A DNA stretch of 64,000 nt, from the NCBI RefSeq assembly GCF_001426885.1, contig NZ_LMFP01000010.1, positions 63,649-127,648 on the forward strand. The letters run 5' to 3'. The notes beneath the pieces were generated by a model that was not told the DNA's origin, did no database searches, and saw only the letters and a program-made list of their open reading frames with translations. The DNA is from Pelomonas sp. Root1444 (GTDB lineage Bacteria > Pseudomonadota > Gammaproteobacteria > Burkholderiales > Burkholderiaceae_C). A program made the translations under genes and the position numbers. Positions 8,608-16,269 of the stretch are shown here, in pieces; the first letter of the stretch is position 1; the number at the start of each line of letters is the position of its first letter.

Positions 8608-11171
8608 TCCGCCTGGGCCTCGCGCAACGTCTGCATCACCGGCCGTTGCAGCACGCCGCGCAGGCTCCACCAGCCGGCGCTCCAGGCCAGCAGTGCACCG
8701 CAGACCGCGCTGACGAACGGCACCCAAGGCTTGATCGCCCAGTCGAACTCGAAGACATAGCGCGCCAGCAGCGCGGCCAGCACCAGCGCCACGCCACCGG
8801 CCAGGAAGCCGGCCAGCGCGCCCACGCCCAGCAGCTCGGCACGCTGCACCTGTGCCAGCAGCGACGACGGCGCGCCCAGCGCCCGCATCAGCGCGAACTC
8901 GCGCGTGCGCGCCTCGCGTGTGCTGCCCACGGCGGCCAGCAGGACGACCAGGCCGGTCGCCAGCGTGAAGCCGAACAGGAATTGCACCGCCTGGATGACC
9001 TGGTCCAGCACGCCCTGCACCTGGTTGAGCTGGGCCGACACGTCGATGACGGTGAGGTTGGGGAACTGCCGCGCCAGCTCGCGGTCCAGCTTCGCGCCGG
9101 CTGGCAGCCGAAAGGCGGCGATCTGCGTGGATGGCAGGTCGGGCAGGTTGGCGGGCTCGAACAGCACGAAGAAGTTGACCCGCATCGACGACCAGTCCAC
9201 CTTGCGCAGGCTGGTGACGCGGCCCTGCACCGGCTGGCCGGCGATGTCGAACGCCAGCTGGTCGCCCAGCTTCAGGCCCAGCGTCTGCGCCAGGCCTTCC
9301 TCGACGCTCATGCCCATCTCGCCCGCCGGTGCCGCGCCCCAGGCGCCCCCCACCAGCTGGTTGTGCGCGGGCAGGGCGCCGGTGTGGCTGAGGTTGAACT
9401 CGCGCTCGGCCAGGCGCTGGGCGCGGTCCTCGGTGAAGCGCTTGGCCTGCACGGCCTCGCCGTTGATGGCGGTCAGCCGGCCGCGGATCATCGGGTACCA
9501 GTCGTAGTCCTTCACGCCGGCCTCCTGCAGTGTCTTGCGGAAGGCCTCACCCTGGTCGGGCTGGATGTTGATGACGAAGCGGTCCGGCGCCGCCGCCGGC
9601 GTGGCGCGGCGCCAGCTGTCGATGAGGTCGGTGCGCAGCAGCACCAGCAAGGCCAGGGCCAACAGGCCCACCGCCAGCGACGCCACCTGCATGACCGCGA
9701 AGCCCGGCCGCGCCGCGACCTGGCGCGTGGCCAGCAGCAGCCAGCGCGGCACGCCGGCGCCGCTGACGTTGGTCGGCACGACGCGGCGCAGCAGCTTGAC
9801 CGCGGCAAAGGCCAGCAGCGCGAACAGCAGCACCGCACCCGCGAAGCCGGCCGCCGCGATGCCGCCGAGCACAACGTCGCCCGCCAGCACGACCAGGATG
9901 GCCGCCAGGCCCGCCACGCCAGCGCCCAGCACCAGCAGCGAGCCCGCCTTGGGCGCGCCCAGGTCGCGGCGGATCACGCGCAGCGGCGGCACCGCCGCCA
10001 GCTGCAGCACCGGCGGCAGCCCGAAGCCCAGCAGCAGCGACAGGCCCAGGCCCAATCCGAGCAGTGCCGGCCAGATGCTGGGCGCCGGAAGCGTCACGTT
10101 GATGAGGCCGGCCAGCAGCGACACGAACACCTGGTGCAGCCCCAGGCCGATCAACACCCCGGCCAGGCTGGCGGCCAAGCCGGCGAGCAGGAACTCCAGC
10201 CCGTAGGCCCAGGCGATGCGGCGCTGCGGCTGGCCCAGCACGCGCAGCATCGCGCAGGCGTCCAGGTGCCGCGCCGCGAAATCGCGCGCCGCCAGCGCCA
10301 CCGCCACGGCGGCCAGCAGCGCCGACAGCATCGCGACCAGCCGCAGAAAGCGTGCCGCACGGTCCAGCGTCTGGCGCATCTCGGGCCGGCCCGACTCCAG
10401 CGACTCCAGGCGCACGCCGCGCAGCTTGTTCTGCTCGACCAGCTGCTCGGCGCGTGTGACGAAGCGCTTCACTGCATCCGGCGCCGCGCCGGGGGCGGGC
10501 ACCAGCGCCAGGCGGTAGGTAATGCGGCTGGCCGGCTGCACCAGGTGCGTCGCGGCCAGGTCGGTCTCGGTCAGCATGACGCGCGGCGCGAAGTTGATGA
10601 AGCCGGCGCCGCGGTCCGGCTCGGTCTCGATGAGGGCCGCCAGCTTCAGGCGGCTGTCGCCCAGCAGCAGCATGTCGCCCAGCTTCAGGCCCAGGCCGTC
10701 GGCCACGGCAGGGTCGACCCAGACCTCGCCGGCCGCGGGGGCACTGCCGGGGCCGGGCAGGCTGCTGCGCAACACGATGCGGCCGCGCAGCGGGTAGCCG
10801 CTGCTGACGGTCTTGACCGACACGAGCCGGCTTTCGCCGCCCTGCGCCTCCTCGGCACGCGCCATGCTCGGGAAGCTGGCGCTGCGCACGGTGGTCAGCT
10901 TCAGCTCGGCGGCGAGGTCGACGAGGGCTTGCGGCGTCGGCTGGTCGCTCGCCACGACGGCATCGCCGCCCAGCAGCTGGGCCGCATCACGGCGCAGGCC
11001 CTGGTCGAGCCGGTCCGAAAGGAACGCCACGGCGCACAGCGCCGCGACGGCCAGCGCCACGGCCAGCATCAACAGGCGCAACTCGCCGGCCCGCCAATCC
11101 CTCAGCAACTGGCGCCAGGCGATCAACAGCGTGGCGGGCGGGTGGTGGGCGGCGACAGCGGGGGGCGGCAT
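8604..11171 (-). CDS. YbbP-type ABC transporter permease with two FtsX domains
   Basis: This 855-residue inner-membrane protein has an N-terminal span (about 31-51), a large periplasmic domain, and two FtsX-like permease regions. One spans the middle (RLVAMLSALLAAVAVALAAR onward) and the other is C-terminal (LLAAVGSTREARTREFALMR, where REFALMRALGA is an FtsX signature). Length and layout match the YbbP family, which works with a YbbA ATPase. No ATPase is encoded next to it, so the partner must lie elsewhere. The stop overlaps the start of the hybrid kinase gene by four bases, which implies co-translation. Confidence 0.88.
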   Translation of the reverse strand: MPPPAVAAHHPPATLLIAWRQLLRDWRAGELRLLMLAVALAVAALCAVAFLSDRLDQGLRRDAAQLLGGDAVVASDQPTPQALVDLAAELKLTTVRSASFPSMARAEEAQGGESRLVSVKTVSSGYPLRGRIVLRSSLPGPGSAPAAGEVWVDPAVADGLGLKLGDMLLLGDSRLKLAALIETEPDRGAGFINFAPRVMLTETDLAATHLVQPASRITYRLALVPAPGAAPDAVKRFVTRAEQLVEQNKLRGVRLESLESGRPEMRQTLDRAARFLRLVAMLSALLAAVAVALAARDFAARHLDACAMLRVLGQPQRRIAWAYGLEFLLAGLAASLAGVLIGLGLHQVFVSLLAGLINVTLPAPSIWPALLGLGLGLSLLLGFGLPPVLQLAAVPPLRVIRRDLGAPKAGSLLVLGAGVAGLAAILVVLAGDVVLGGIAAAGFAGAVLLFALLAFAAVKLLRRVVPTNVSGAGVPRWLLLATRQVAARPGFAVMQVASLAVGLLALALLVLLRTDLIDSWRRATPAAAPDRFVINIQPDQGEAFRKTLQEAGVKDYDWYPMIRGRLTAINGEAVQAKRFTEDRAQRLAEREFNLSHTGALPAHNQLVGGAWGAAPAGEMGMSVEEGLAQTLGLKLGDQLAFDIAGQPVQGRVTSLRKVDWSSMRVNFFVLFEPANLPDLPSTQIAAFRLPAGAKLDRELARQFPNLTVIDVSAQLNQVQGVLDQVIQAVQFLFGFTLATGLVVLLAAVGSTREARTREFALMRALGAPSSLLAQVQRAELLGVGALAGFLAGGVALVLAALLARYVFEFDWAIKPWVPFVSAVCGALLAWSAGWWSLRGVLQRPVMQTLREAQAE

Positions 11172-11247
11172 TCGCGCGACTGTAGCCGCGGGTCGCGCCC
11201 GAGGTTCGCCGGCCGGCCGGCGCGGGCCTGTAAACTCGCGGCCCGAT

Positions 11248-11321
11248 GCGGGTGTAGTTCAATGGTAGAACTTCAGCTTCCCAAGCTGACTACGTGGGTT
11301 CGATTCCCATCACCCGCTCCA
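11248..11321 (+). tRNA. tRNA-Gly, anticodon CCC
   Basis: A complete cloverleaf can be drawn: acceptor GCGGGTG/CACCCGC with discriminator T and encoded CCA at 11319-11321, D stem GTTC/GAAC, anticodon stem TCAGC/GCTGA and T stem GTGGG/CCCAT around TTCGATT. The seven-base anticodon loop TTCCCAA places anticodon CCC at 11280-11282, reading GGG glycine codons. A weak -10-like TAAACT lies at 11231-11236. Confidence 0.97.
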
Positions 11322-11358
11322 AATGCAGACGGCCCCATCAGGGGCCGTTCGCATTTGG
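11319..11358 (+). terminator. Long hairpin directly after the tRNA CCA end
   Basis: CCAAATGC at 11319-11326 pairs with GCATTTGG at 11351-11358. Inside, CGGCCCC pairs with GGGGCCG around an ATCA loop. The outer stem uses the tRNA CCA itself. There is no good U-run, so it may act as a processing or 3'-end determinant rather than a standard terminator. Confidence 0.55.
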
Positions 11359-11606
11359 AAAGGGCCTTGGGATGAGACCCACAGGTTCGCTCAAGGCCAG
11401 CCAGTGGCTGTCCTTGGACGTGCCGCAGGCACGGGCCGAGTGCCAGCGAGGCCGAGGAATCCGCCCCAGCGGATTCCGAGCATTCCCTTCAGCGGTGGCA
11501 AGCACCCCGTCCCTGGCCGGCGAACCCCCGCAATCTAGGCAACTCCGCCCTATGGCGTCGTGCCACGGCCGCCTACCTTCACAGCCTCTCATCCCAGGAG
11601 GTCTTC
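11359..11606 (+). other. Spacer with two small hairpins; no gene seen
   Basis: No supported gene is seen between the tRNA hairpin and the GTG start at 11607. The spacer carries CGTGCC-GCA-GGCACG (11419-11433) and a perfect 9-bp stem GGAATCCGC-CCCA-GCGGATTCC (11456-11477). The closing AGGAGG at 11596-11601 is the ribosome binding site of the haloperoxidase-like gene, 5 bases before its GTG. Confidence 0.5.
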
Positions 11607-12803
11607 GTGAAACCCAAGCTTCCCGCCATCCTCGTCGTACTGGCCGCACTGTCGGCCCCCGCCGCCCGCGCCGACGCCGTCACCGACTGGAACGAGCGCA
11701 GCTGCGACGCGGTCGTCGCGGCCGGCCTGCCTGCCCAGCCGGCCAACCGCATCATGGCCATCGCGCACACGGCCGCCCTGCAAGCCGCCGAGGGCGTCGC
11801 ATCGGACGGTGCGGTCCAGGACAAGCGCGTCGCGATGGAGGCCGCCATCGCCGCTGCCCACCGCACCGCTCTGCTGAAGCTGCTGCCCGTCCAGCAGCCC
11901 CTGATCGATGGCGCCTACCAGGCGGCGATGGCCGCCCTGCCCGACGGAGCCGCCAAGACTGCGGGCACGCGCGCGGGCGATCAGGCGGCCGCCACGTTGA
12001 TCGCCCAGCGCGAGGACGACGGCGCCGCCACGCAGGAGGCCTACCGTCCGTTCACCACGCCCGGACGCTATGTGCCGACGACGGTGCCGGCCGTGCCCCA
12101 GTGGTCGCAGCGCCGCCCATGGGTGATGCCGAGTGGCAACGCTTTCCGGCCCGGCCCGCCGCCCACACTGGCCAGCGAGCGCTGGGCGCGCGATTTCAAC
12201 GAGACGCGCACCCTCGGCGCGCGCACCGGCAGCCGACGCAGCGCCGAGCAGACCGAGATTGCGCGCTTCTGGGAAACCACCGTGCCGCCGATCTATCACA
12301 TGCTGGCGCGGAGCCTGGCCCAGCAGCCCGGCCGCGACCTGTTGCGCAACGCCCGGCTCTTCGTGGCGCTGACGCAGGGCATGGACGACGCCATGATCGC
12401 GGTCTTCGACGCCAAGTACCACCACGCGGCGTGGCGACCCATCACCGCCATTCGCAACGCCGACCAGGACGGCAACGCCGCGACGCCGCAGGACCCGTCC
12501 TGGCAGCCGCTGCTGGCCACGCCCATGCACCCGGAGTACCCCTGCGCGCACTGCGTGCAGTCGGGCGTCGTGGCCGCGGTACTGCAGGCGGAGATGGCCA
12601 GGGGCGCGGCGACGCCACTGCGCACCCGCAGCGCCTCGGCCAACGGCGCGGAGCGCGGCTGGGCGACGCTGGACGACTTCGTGCGCGAGGTCGGCAACGC
12701 CCGCGTCTATGGCGGCATGCACTTCCGCTTCTCGACCGAGGCGGGCGCCGAGCTGGGCCGCCGCATCGGTGCGCTCGCTGCGGCACGCCATCTCGGAGGC
12801 TGA
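11607..12803 (+). CDS. Vanadium-dependent haloperoxidase / PAP2-like secreted protein
   Basis: This 398-residue protein has a signal peptide (hydrophobic 6-20, cleavage near ARA-DA). The vanadate/phosphate pocket of the haloperoxidase-PAP2 superfamily is recognisable: Lys270 and Arg277-Pro278 in KYHHAAWRP, His315 in YPCAHC, and Arg366 to His372 in RVYGGMH, the order and spacing of K-x6-RP, PSGH and R-x5-H. The usual Ser-Gly of PSGH is Cys-Ala here. It could be a haloperoxidase or an acid phosphatase, and the sequence does not decide between them. GTG at 11607 follows AGGAGG. The gene is followed 1 base later by a methyltransferase gene. Confidence 0.8.
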   Translation: MKPKLPAILVVLAALSAPAARADAVTDWNERSCDAVVAAGLPAQPANRIMAIAHTAALQAAEGVASDGAVQDKRVAMEAAIAAAHRTALLKLLPVQQPLIDGAYQAAMAALPDGAAKTAGTRAGDQAAATLIAQREDDGAATQEAYRPFTTPGRYVPTTVPAVPQWSQRRPWVMPSGNAFRPGPPPTLASERWARDFNETRTLGARTGSRRSAEQTEIARFWETTVPPIYHMLARSLAQQPGRDLLRNARLFVALTQGMDDAMIAVFDAKYHHAAWRPITAIRNADQDGNAATPQDPSWQPLLATPMHPEYPCAHCVQSGVVAAVLQAEMARGAATPLRTRSASANGAERGWATLDDFVREVGNARVYGGMHFRFSTEAGAELGRRIGALAAARHLGG

Positions 12804-12804
12804 C

Positions 12805-13611
12805 ATGCAAGACGCATTGCTTGCCAAGCCCGTCTGGCTGCATGCCGACGCCTACGAACGCTACATGGGCCGCTGGAGCCGCCAGGTGGCGCCGCCCTTC
12901 CTGCGCTGGCTCGACCGGCCCGCCGGGCAGCGCTGGGTCGACGTCGGCTGCGGCACCGGCGCCCTGAGCGCGGCCGTCCTGGCGCGCTGCGCGCCGGCCC
13001 GTGTGACCGGCGTCGACCCCTCGGAAGGCTTCCTGCGCAAGGCGCGCGAACAGCTGGGCGACCGTGCCGAGCTGCACTGCGCGTCGGGCGATGCGCTGCC
13101 GCTGGCCGGCGGCTGCAGCGACGCGACGGTGGCGGCGCTGATGCTGAACTTCGCTGCCGACCCGGCCGCCGTCGTGAAGGAGATGGCACGCGTCACCGCC
13201 GCGGGCGGCTGCGTCGCCGCCTATGTCTGGGACTATGGCGGGCGCATGGACTTGATCCGCGGCTACTGGGACGCCGCGCGCGAGCTGGACCCGACCGTGC
13301 CAAGCCAGGACACCGGGCCGCGCGTGGCGCTGTGCCGGCCCGAGGCGCTCGCCGCACTGTTCGAGCAATGCGGGCTGGCGCAGGTCGCCACGCGCGCGGT
13401 CGACATCGCCATGCATTTCGCCAACTTCGACGACTACTGGCAACCCTTCCTGCGCGGCCAGGGACCGGCGCCCGCGCATGCGATGGGCTTGCCGGCACCC
13501 CAGCGCGAGCAGCTGCGCGAGCGGCTGCGGCAGCGTTTCGCGGCGCGGGCGGGCGACGCCTTCGAGCTGGGTGCGCGTGCCTGGGCCGTGCGCGGCATCG
13601 CTGCCGCCTGA
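12805..13611 (+). CDS. Class I SAM-dependent methyltransferase
   Basis: This 268-residue protein has a Rossmann-type methyltransferase core. Motif I VDVGCGTG is at residues 45-52, an acidic end of strand 2 is in GVDPSEGFL, and a motif resembling post-I/II appears in SGDALPLAGGCSDATVAALM. The pattern is of the UbiE/Methyltransf_11 type that acts on small molecules, but the substrate is not evident. ATG at 12805 has GGAGG 5 bases upstream, inside the end of the preceding gene, so the two are co-translated. An in-frame upstream extension overlaps the haloperoxidase-like gene and was not used. Confidence 0.85.
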   Translation: MQDALLAKPVWLHADAYERYMGRWSRQVAPPFLRWLDRPAGQRWVDVGCGTGALSAAVLARCAPARVTGVDPSEGFLRKAREQLGDRAELHCASGDALPLAGGCSDATVAALMLNFAADPAAVVKEMARVTAAGGCVAAYVWDYGGRMDLIRGYWDAARELDPTVPSQDTGPRVALCRPEALAALFEQCGLAQVATRAVDIAMHFANFDDYWQPFLRGQGPAPAHAMGLPAPQREQLRERLRQRFAARAGDAFELGARAWAVRGIAAA

Positions 13612-13632
13612 CCGCGCTGCTAGCATCGATCG

Positions 13633-16254
13633 ATGAAGCTGCTCGAACGCGATGGGTTGCTGGCGCAGTTGCAGGCCCAGCTCGATGCTGCGGTCAGCGG
13701 CGCCGGGCGGCTGGTGTTCGTCGAGGGGGAAGCCGGCATCGGCAAGACCACGCTGCTGCGCAGCCTGGCGCGCGCGCAACTCGAGACCCTGCCGGTCTAC
13801 TGGGGCGGCTGCGATGCGCTCGCCACGCCGCGCCCGCTCGGCGCGCTGGACGACATCCTCGGCCGTTCCGGCACGGCGGCTGGCGGCGACCGCCACCGCC
13901 AGTTCGTCGCCTTCCTCGACCTGATGACCGAGCGTTCGGCGCTGGTGATCATCGAAGACCTGCACTGGGCGGACGGCGCGACGCTGGACCTGCTGCGCTA
14001 TGCCGGCCGCCGCATGCAGCGCACCCGCTCGCTGCTCGTCGCCAGCTTCCGCAACGACGAGCTGGTGCCGTCGCACCCGCTGCGCGGCGTGCTGGGTGAC
14101 CTGGCCACGACCGGCGTGCTGCGCCTTGCGCCGGCGCCGCTGTCGCTGCAGGCGGTGCAGGTGCTGTGCGGGGACCGCACGGTGGATGCTGCCGAACTGC
14201 ACCGGCGCACGGCGGGCAACCCGTTCTTCATCACCGAGGTGCTGGCCGCCGTGCCGACCGGGCAGCTGAGCGTGCCGCCGCATGTCGCCGATGCGGTGCT
14301 GGCCCGCGCGGCGCGGCTGTCGCCCGCGGCGCGTGCGGTGCTGGATGCCGCGGCGGTGGCGGGCCCGCGTGTGGAGGCTGCGCTGCTGCAGGCCTTGGTG
14401 CCGCAGGACCGCGGCGCGATGGGTGAATGCCTGGCCACGGGTGTGCTGCGCGCCGACGGGCAGTCGTTGAGCTTTAGGCACGAGCTGGCGCGGCTGGCGA
14501 TCTGCGGCGCGATGACGCCGTCGCAAGCCGCGGCGCTGCACCGCCGCTGCCTGCTGGCGCTACAGGCGCCGGACGCGCCGCATGCCGACGCGGCACGGCT
14601 GGTGCACCACGCCGCTGGCGCGGATGACGCTGCGGCCATCCGGCAATTCGCGCCAATGGCGGCCCAGGAGGCGGCCCGCCGGGGCGCGCACCGCGAGGCC
14701 GCGGCGCATTGGCGCCTTGCGGCCGACCGCGCCGCCACGGCTGCCGGGCGCGCGCATAGCCTGGAGCAGCATTCCATCCAGGTGCAGATGGTCGGCGAGC
14801 TGGAGCAGGCCATGGCAGCACGGCGGCAGGCCGTCGCGCTGTGGCTTGAAGCGGGCGAGGCGGCGCAGGCGGCGGTGTCACAGTCGCGCCTGGCCTTGCT
14901 GCTGGTCATGGCGGGCCGCAGCGCGGAGGGTGACGTCGCCCTCGAGCAGGCCCGGGCGCTGCTGCCCGCCGGCGCCGCGACGGACGCGGCGCTGCTGGTG
15001 CAACGGGCGGCGGCGGGCCTGCGCATGCTGGTGCAGGACAGTGACGAGGCGATCCGCCTCGTCGCGCCGGTGCTGGCCGACGCCGAACACCGCCAGGACC
15101 GCACGAGCCTCGTGCATGCGCTGGTGACGCTCGGGAGCGCGCAGATGGCGCTGGACCAGGTCGACGACGGCATGCGGGCGCTGGCCCGTGCAGTGGCGCT
15201 GGCCGAATCGGTCGGCGACGACCAGATGCTGGGCATGGCGCTGGCGAATTTCGGCTCGGCCTGTGCCGAGATGCTGCGGCTGCCGCAGGCCGATGCGCTG
15301 CTGCAGCGTGGCATCGCGTTCTGCGGCGAGCGCGACCTCGACTCGCAGCGCATGTACCAGTTGTCGTGGCTGGCCCATGTGCGGCTGCTGCAGGGCCGCT
15401 GGGACGACGCAGGCGCCGCCGCGCAAGAGGTGATCGGCGAGCGCCGCGCCGCGCCCATCGCCACCATCATGGCGCTGATCGCGCTCGGCCGGCTGCACGC
15501 CAGGCGCGGCGAAACGGCGCCGGCGTGGGCGGCGCTGGACCGCGCGTCGGGCCTCGCGGCCGGCGCCGCGGCGCTGCAGCGGCTGGCGCCGGTCCATGCG
15601 GCACGTGCGGAAGCCGCGTGGCTGGAAGGGCGCCCGGACGCCGCCGCGCTCGAAGCCGCCGCCGCGCTGCCGCTGGCGCTGGCCAAGCGGCATGCGCGCC
15701 ATGCGGCGGAGCTGGTCATGTGGTGCCGGCGGGCGGGGCAGGATGTCGCGCTGCCCGACCATTGCTCGGCGCAGGTGCACGCCGTGGAGGCCGGCGGCGC
15801 GTGGCCTGCGGCGGCCCAGGCCTGGGCCGCGCTGGACTGCCCCTACGAACGGGCGCGTTGCCTGGCCGACGGCGACGTGGCGGCGCAGCGCGAGGCGCTG
15901 GCGATCTTCCAGTCGCTGGGCGCCCGGCCGATGGCCGAGCGCGTCGCCCGCCAACTGCGCGCCGCTGGCGTCGGCGGCCTGCCTCGCGGGCCGCGGGCGT
16001 CGACGCTGCGCAACGAGGCGGGTTTGACCACCAAGGAACTGTCGGTGCTGCAACTGCTGGCGGCCGGCCTGCGCAGCAGGGACATCGGCACGCGACTGAA
16101 CCGGTCGCCGCGCACCGTCGACCACCATCTGCAGGCGATCTTCGCCAAGCTGGGCGTCAGCACCCGGGCCGAGGCGGTGAGCGCGGCGTACCGCCTAGGT
16201 GTGGTGCGCACCGATGACGCAGGCGCCGCGGGGCCGGCTGCACGCGCGCGCTGA
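13633..16254 (+). CDS. ATP-binding LuxR-family (MalT/LAL-type) transcriptional regulator
   Basis: This 873-residue regulator has an N-terminal AAA-type ATPase with Walker A at 32-40 (GEAGIGKTT) and Walker B at about 103-109 (ALVIIED, then LHWAD). A long helical TPR-like middle follows, and a C-terminal LuxR-type helix-turn-helix (LTTKELSVLQLLAAGLRSRD, then SPRTVDHHLQAIFAKLGVST). Such large ATP-dependent LuxR proteins usually sense a small-molecule inducer and activate adjacent genes. It begins 21 bases after the methyltransferase, so it may control this three-gene unit. The bases between genes show no promoter I trust. Confidence 0.88.
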   Translation: MKLLERDGLLAQLQAQLDAAVSGAGRLVFVEGEAGIGKTTLLRSLARAQLETLPVYWGGCDALATPRPLGALDDILGRSGTAAGGDRHRQFVAFLDLMTERSALVIIEDLHWADGATLDLLRYAGRRMQRTRSLLVASFRNDELVPSHPLRGVLGDLATTGVLRLAPAPLSLQAVQVLCGDRTVDAAELHRRTAGNPFFITEVLAAVPTGQLSVPPHVADAVLARAARLSPAARAVLDAAAVAGPRVEAALLQALVPQDRGAMGECLATGVLRADGQSLSFRHELARLAICGAMTPSQAAALHRRCLLALQAPDAPHADAARLVHHAAGADDAAAIRQFAPMAAQEAARRGAHREAAAHWRLAADRAATAAGRAHSLEQHSIQVQMVGELEQAMAARRQAVALWLEAGEAAQAAVSQSRLALLLVMAGRSAEGDVALEQARALLPAGAATDAALLVQRAAAGLRMLVQDSDEAIRLVAPVLADAEHRQDRTSLVHALVTLGSAQMALDQVDDGMRALARAVALAESVGDDQMLGMALANFGSACAEMLRLPQADALLQRGIAFCGERDLDSQRMYQLSWLAHVRLLQGRWDDAGAAAQEVIGERRAAPIATIMALIALGRLHARRGETAPAWAALDRASGLAAGAAALQRLAPVHAARAEAAWLEGRPDAAALEAAAALPLALAKRHARHAAELVMWCRRAGQDVALPDHCSAQVHAVEAGGAWPAAAQAWAALDCPYERARCLADGDVAAQREALAIFQSLGARPMAERVARQLRAAGVGGLPRGPRASTLRNEAGLTTKELSVLQLLAAGLRSRDIGTRLNRSPRTVDHHLQAIFAKLGVSTRAEAVSAAYRLGVVRTDDAGAAGPAARAR

Positions 16255-16269
16255 CCGGCCGCCGCCCCC

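Noticed and set aside
8646..11375. Very long open frame antisense to the YbbP-type permease gene
   Set aside because: It is His/Arg/Gln-rich without domains, a usual shadow of high-GC coding sequence; the opposite strand has clear FtsX homology. Many similar antisense frames across the window were discarded for the same reason.
11294..12967. Long plus-strand frame overlapping the tRNA and the haloperoxidase-like gene
   Set aside because: It starts inside the tRNA, is Arg/Gly-rich and lacks motifs, while the overlapping frame has a signal peptide, ribosome binding site and active-site motifs.
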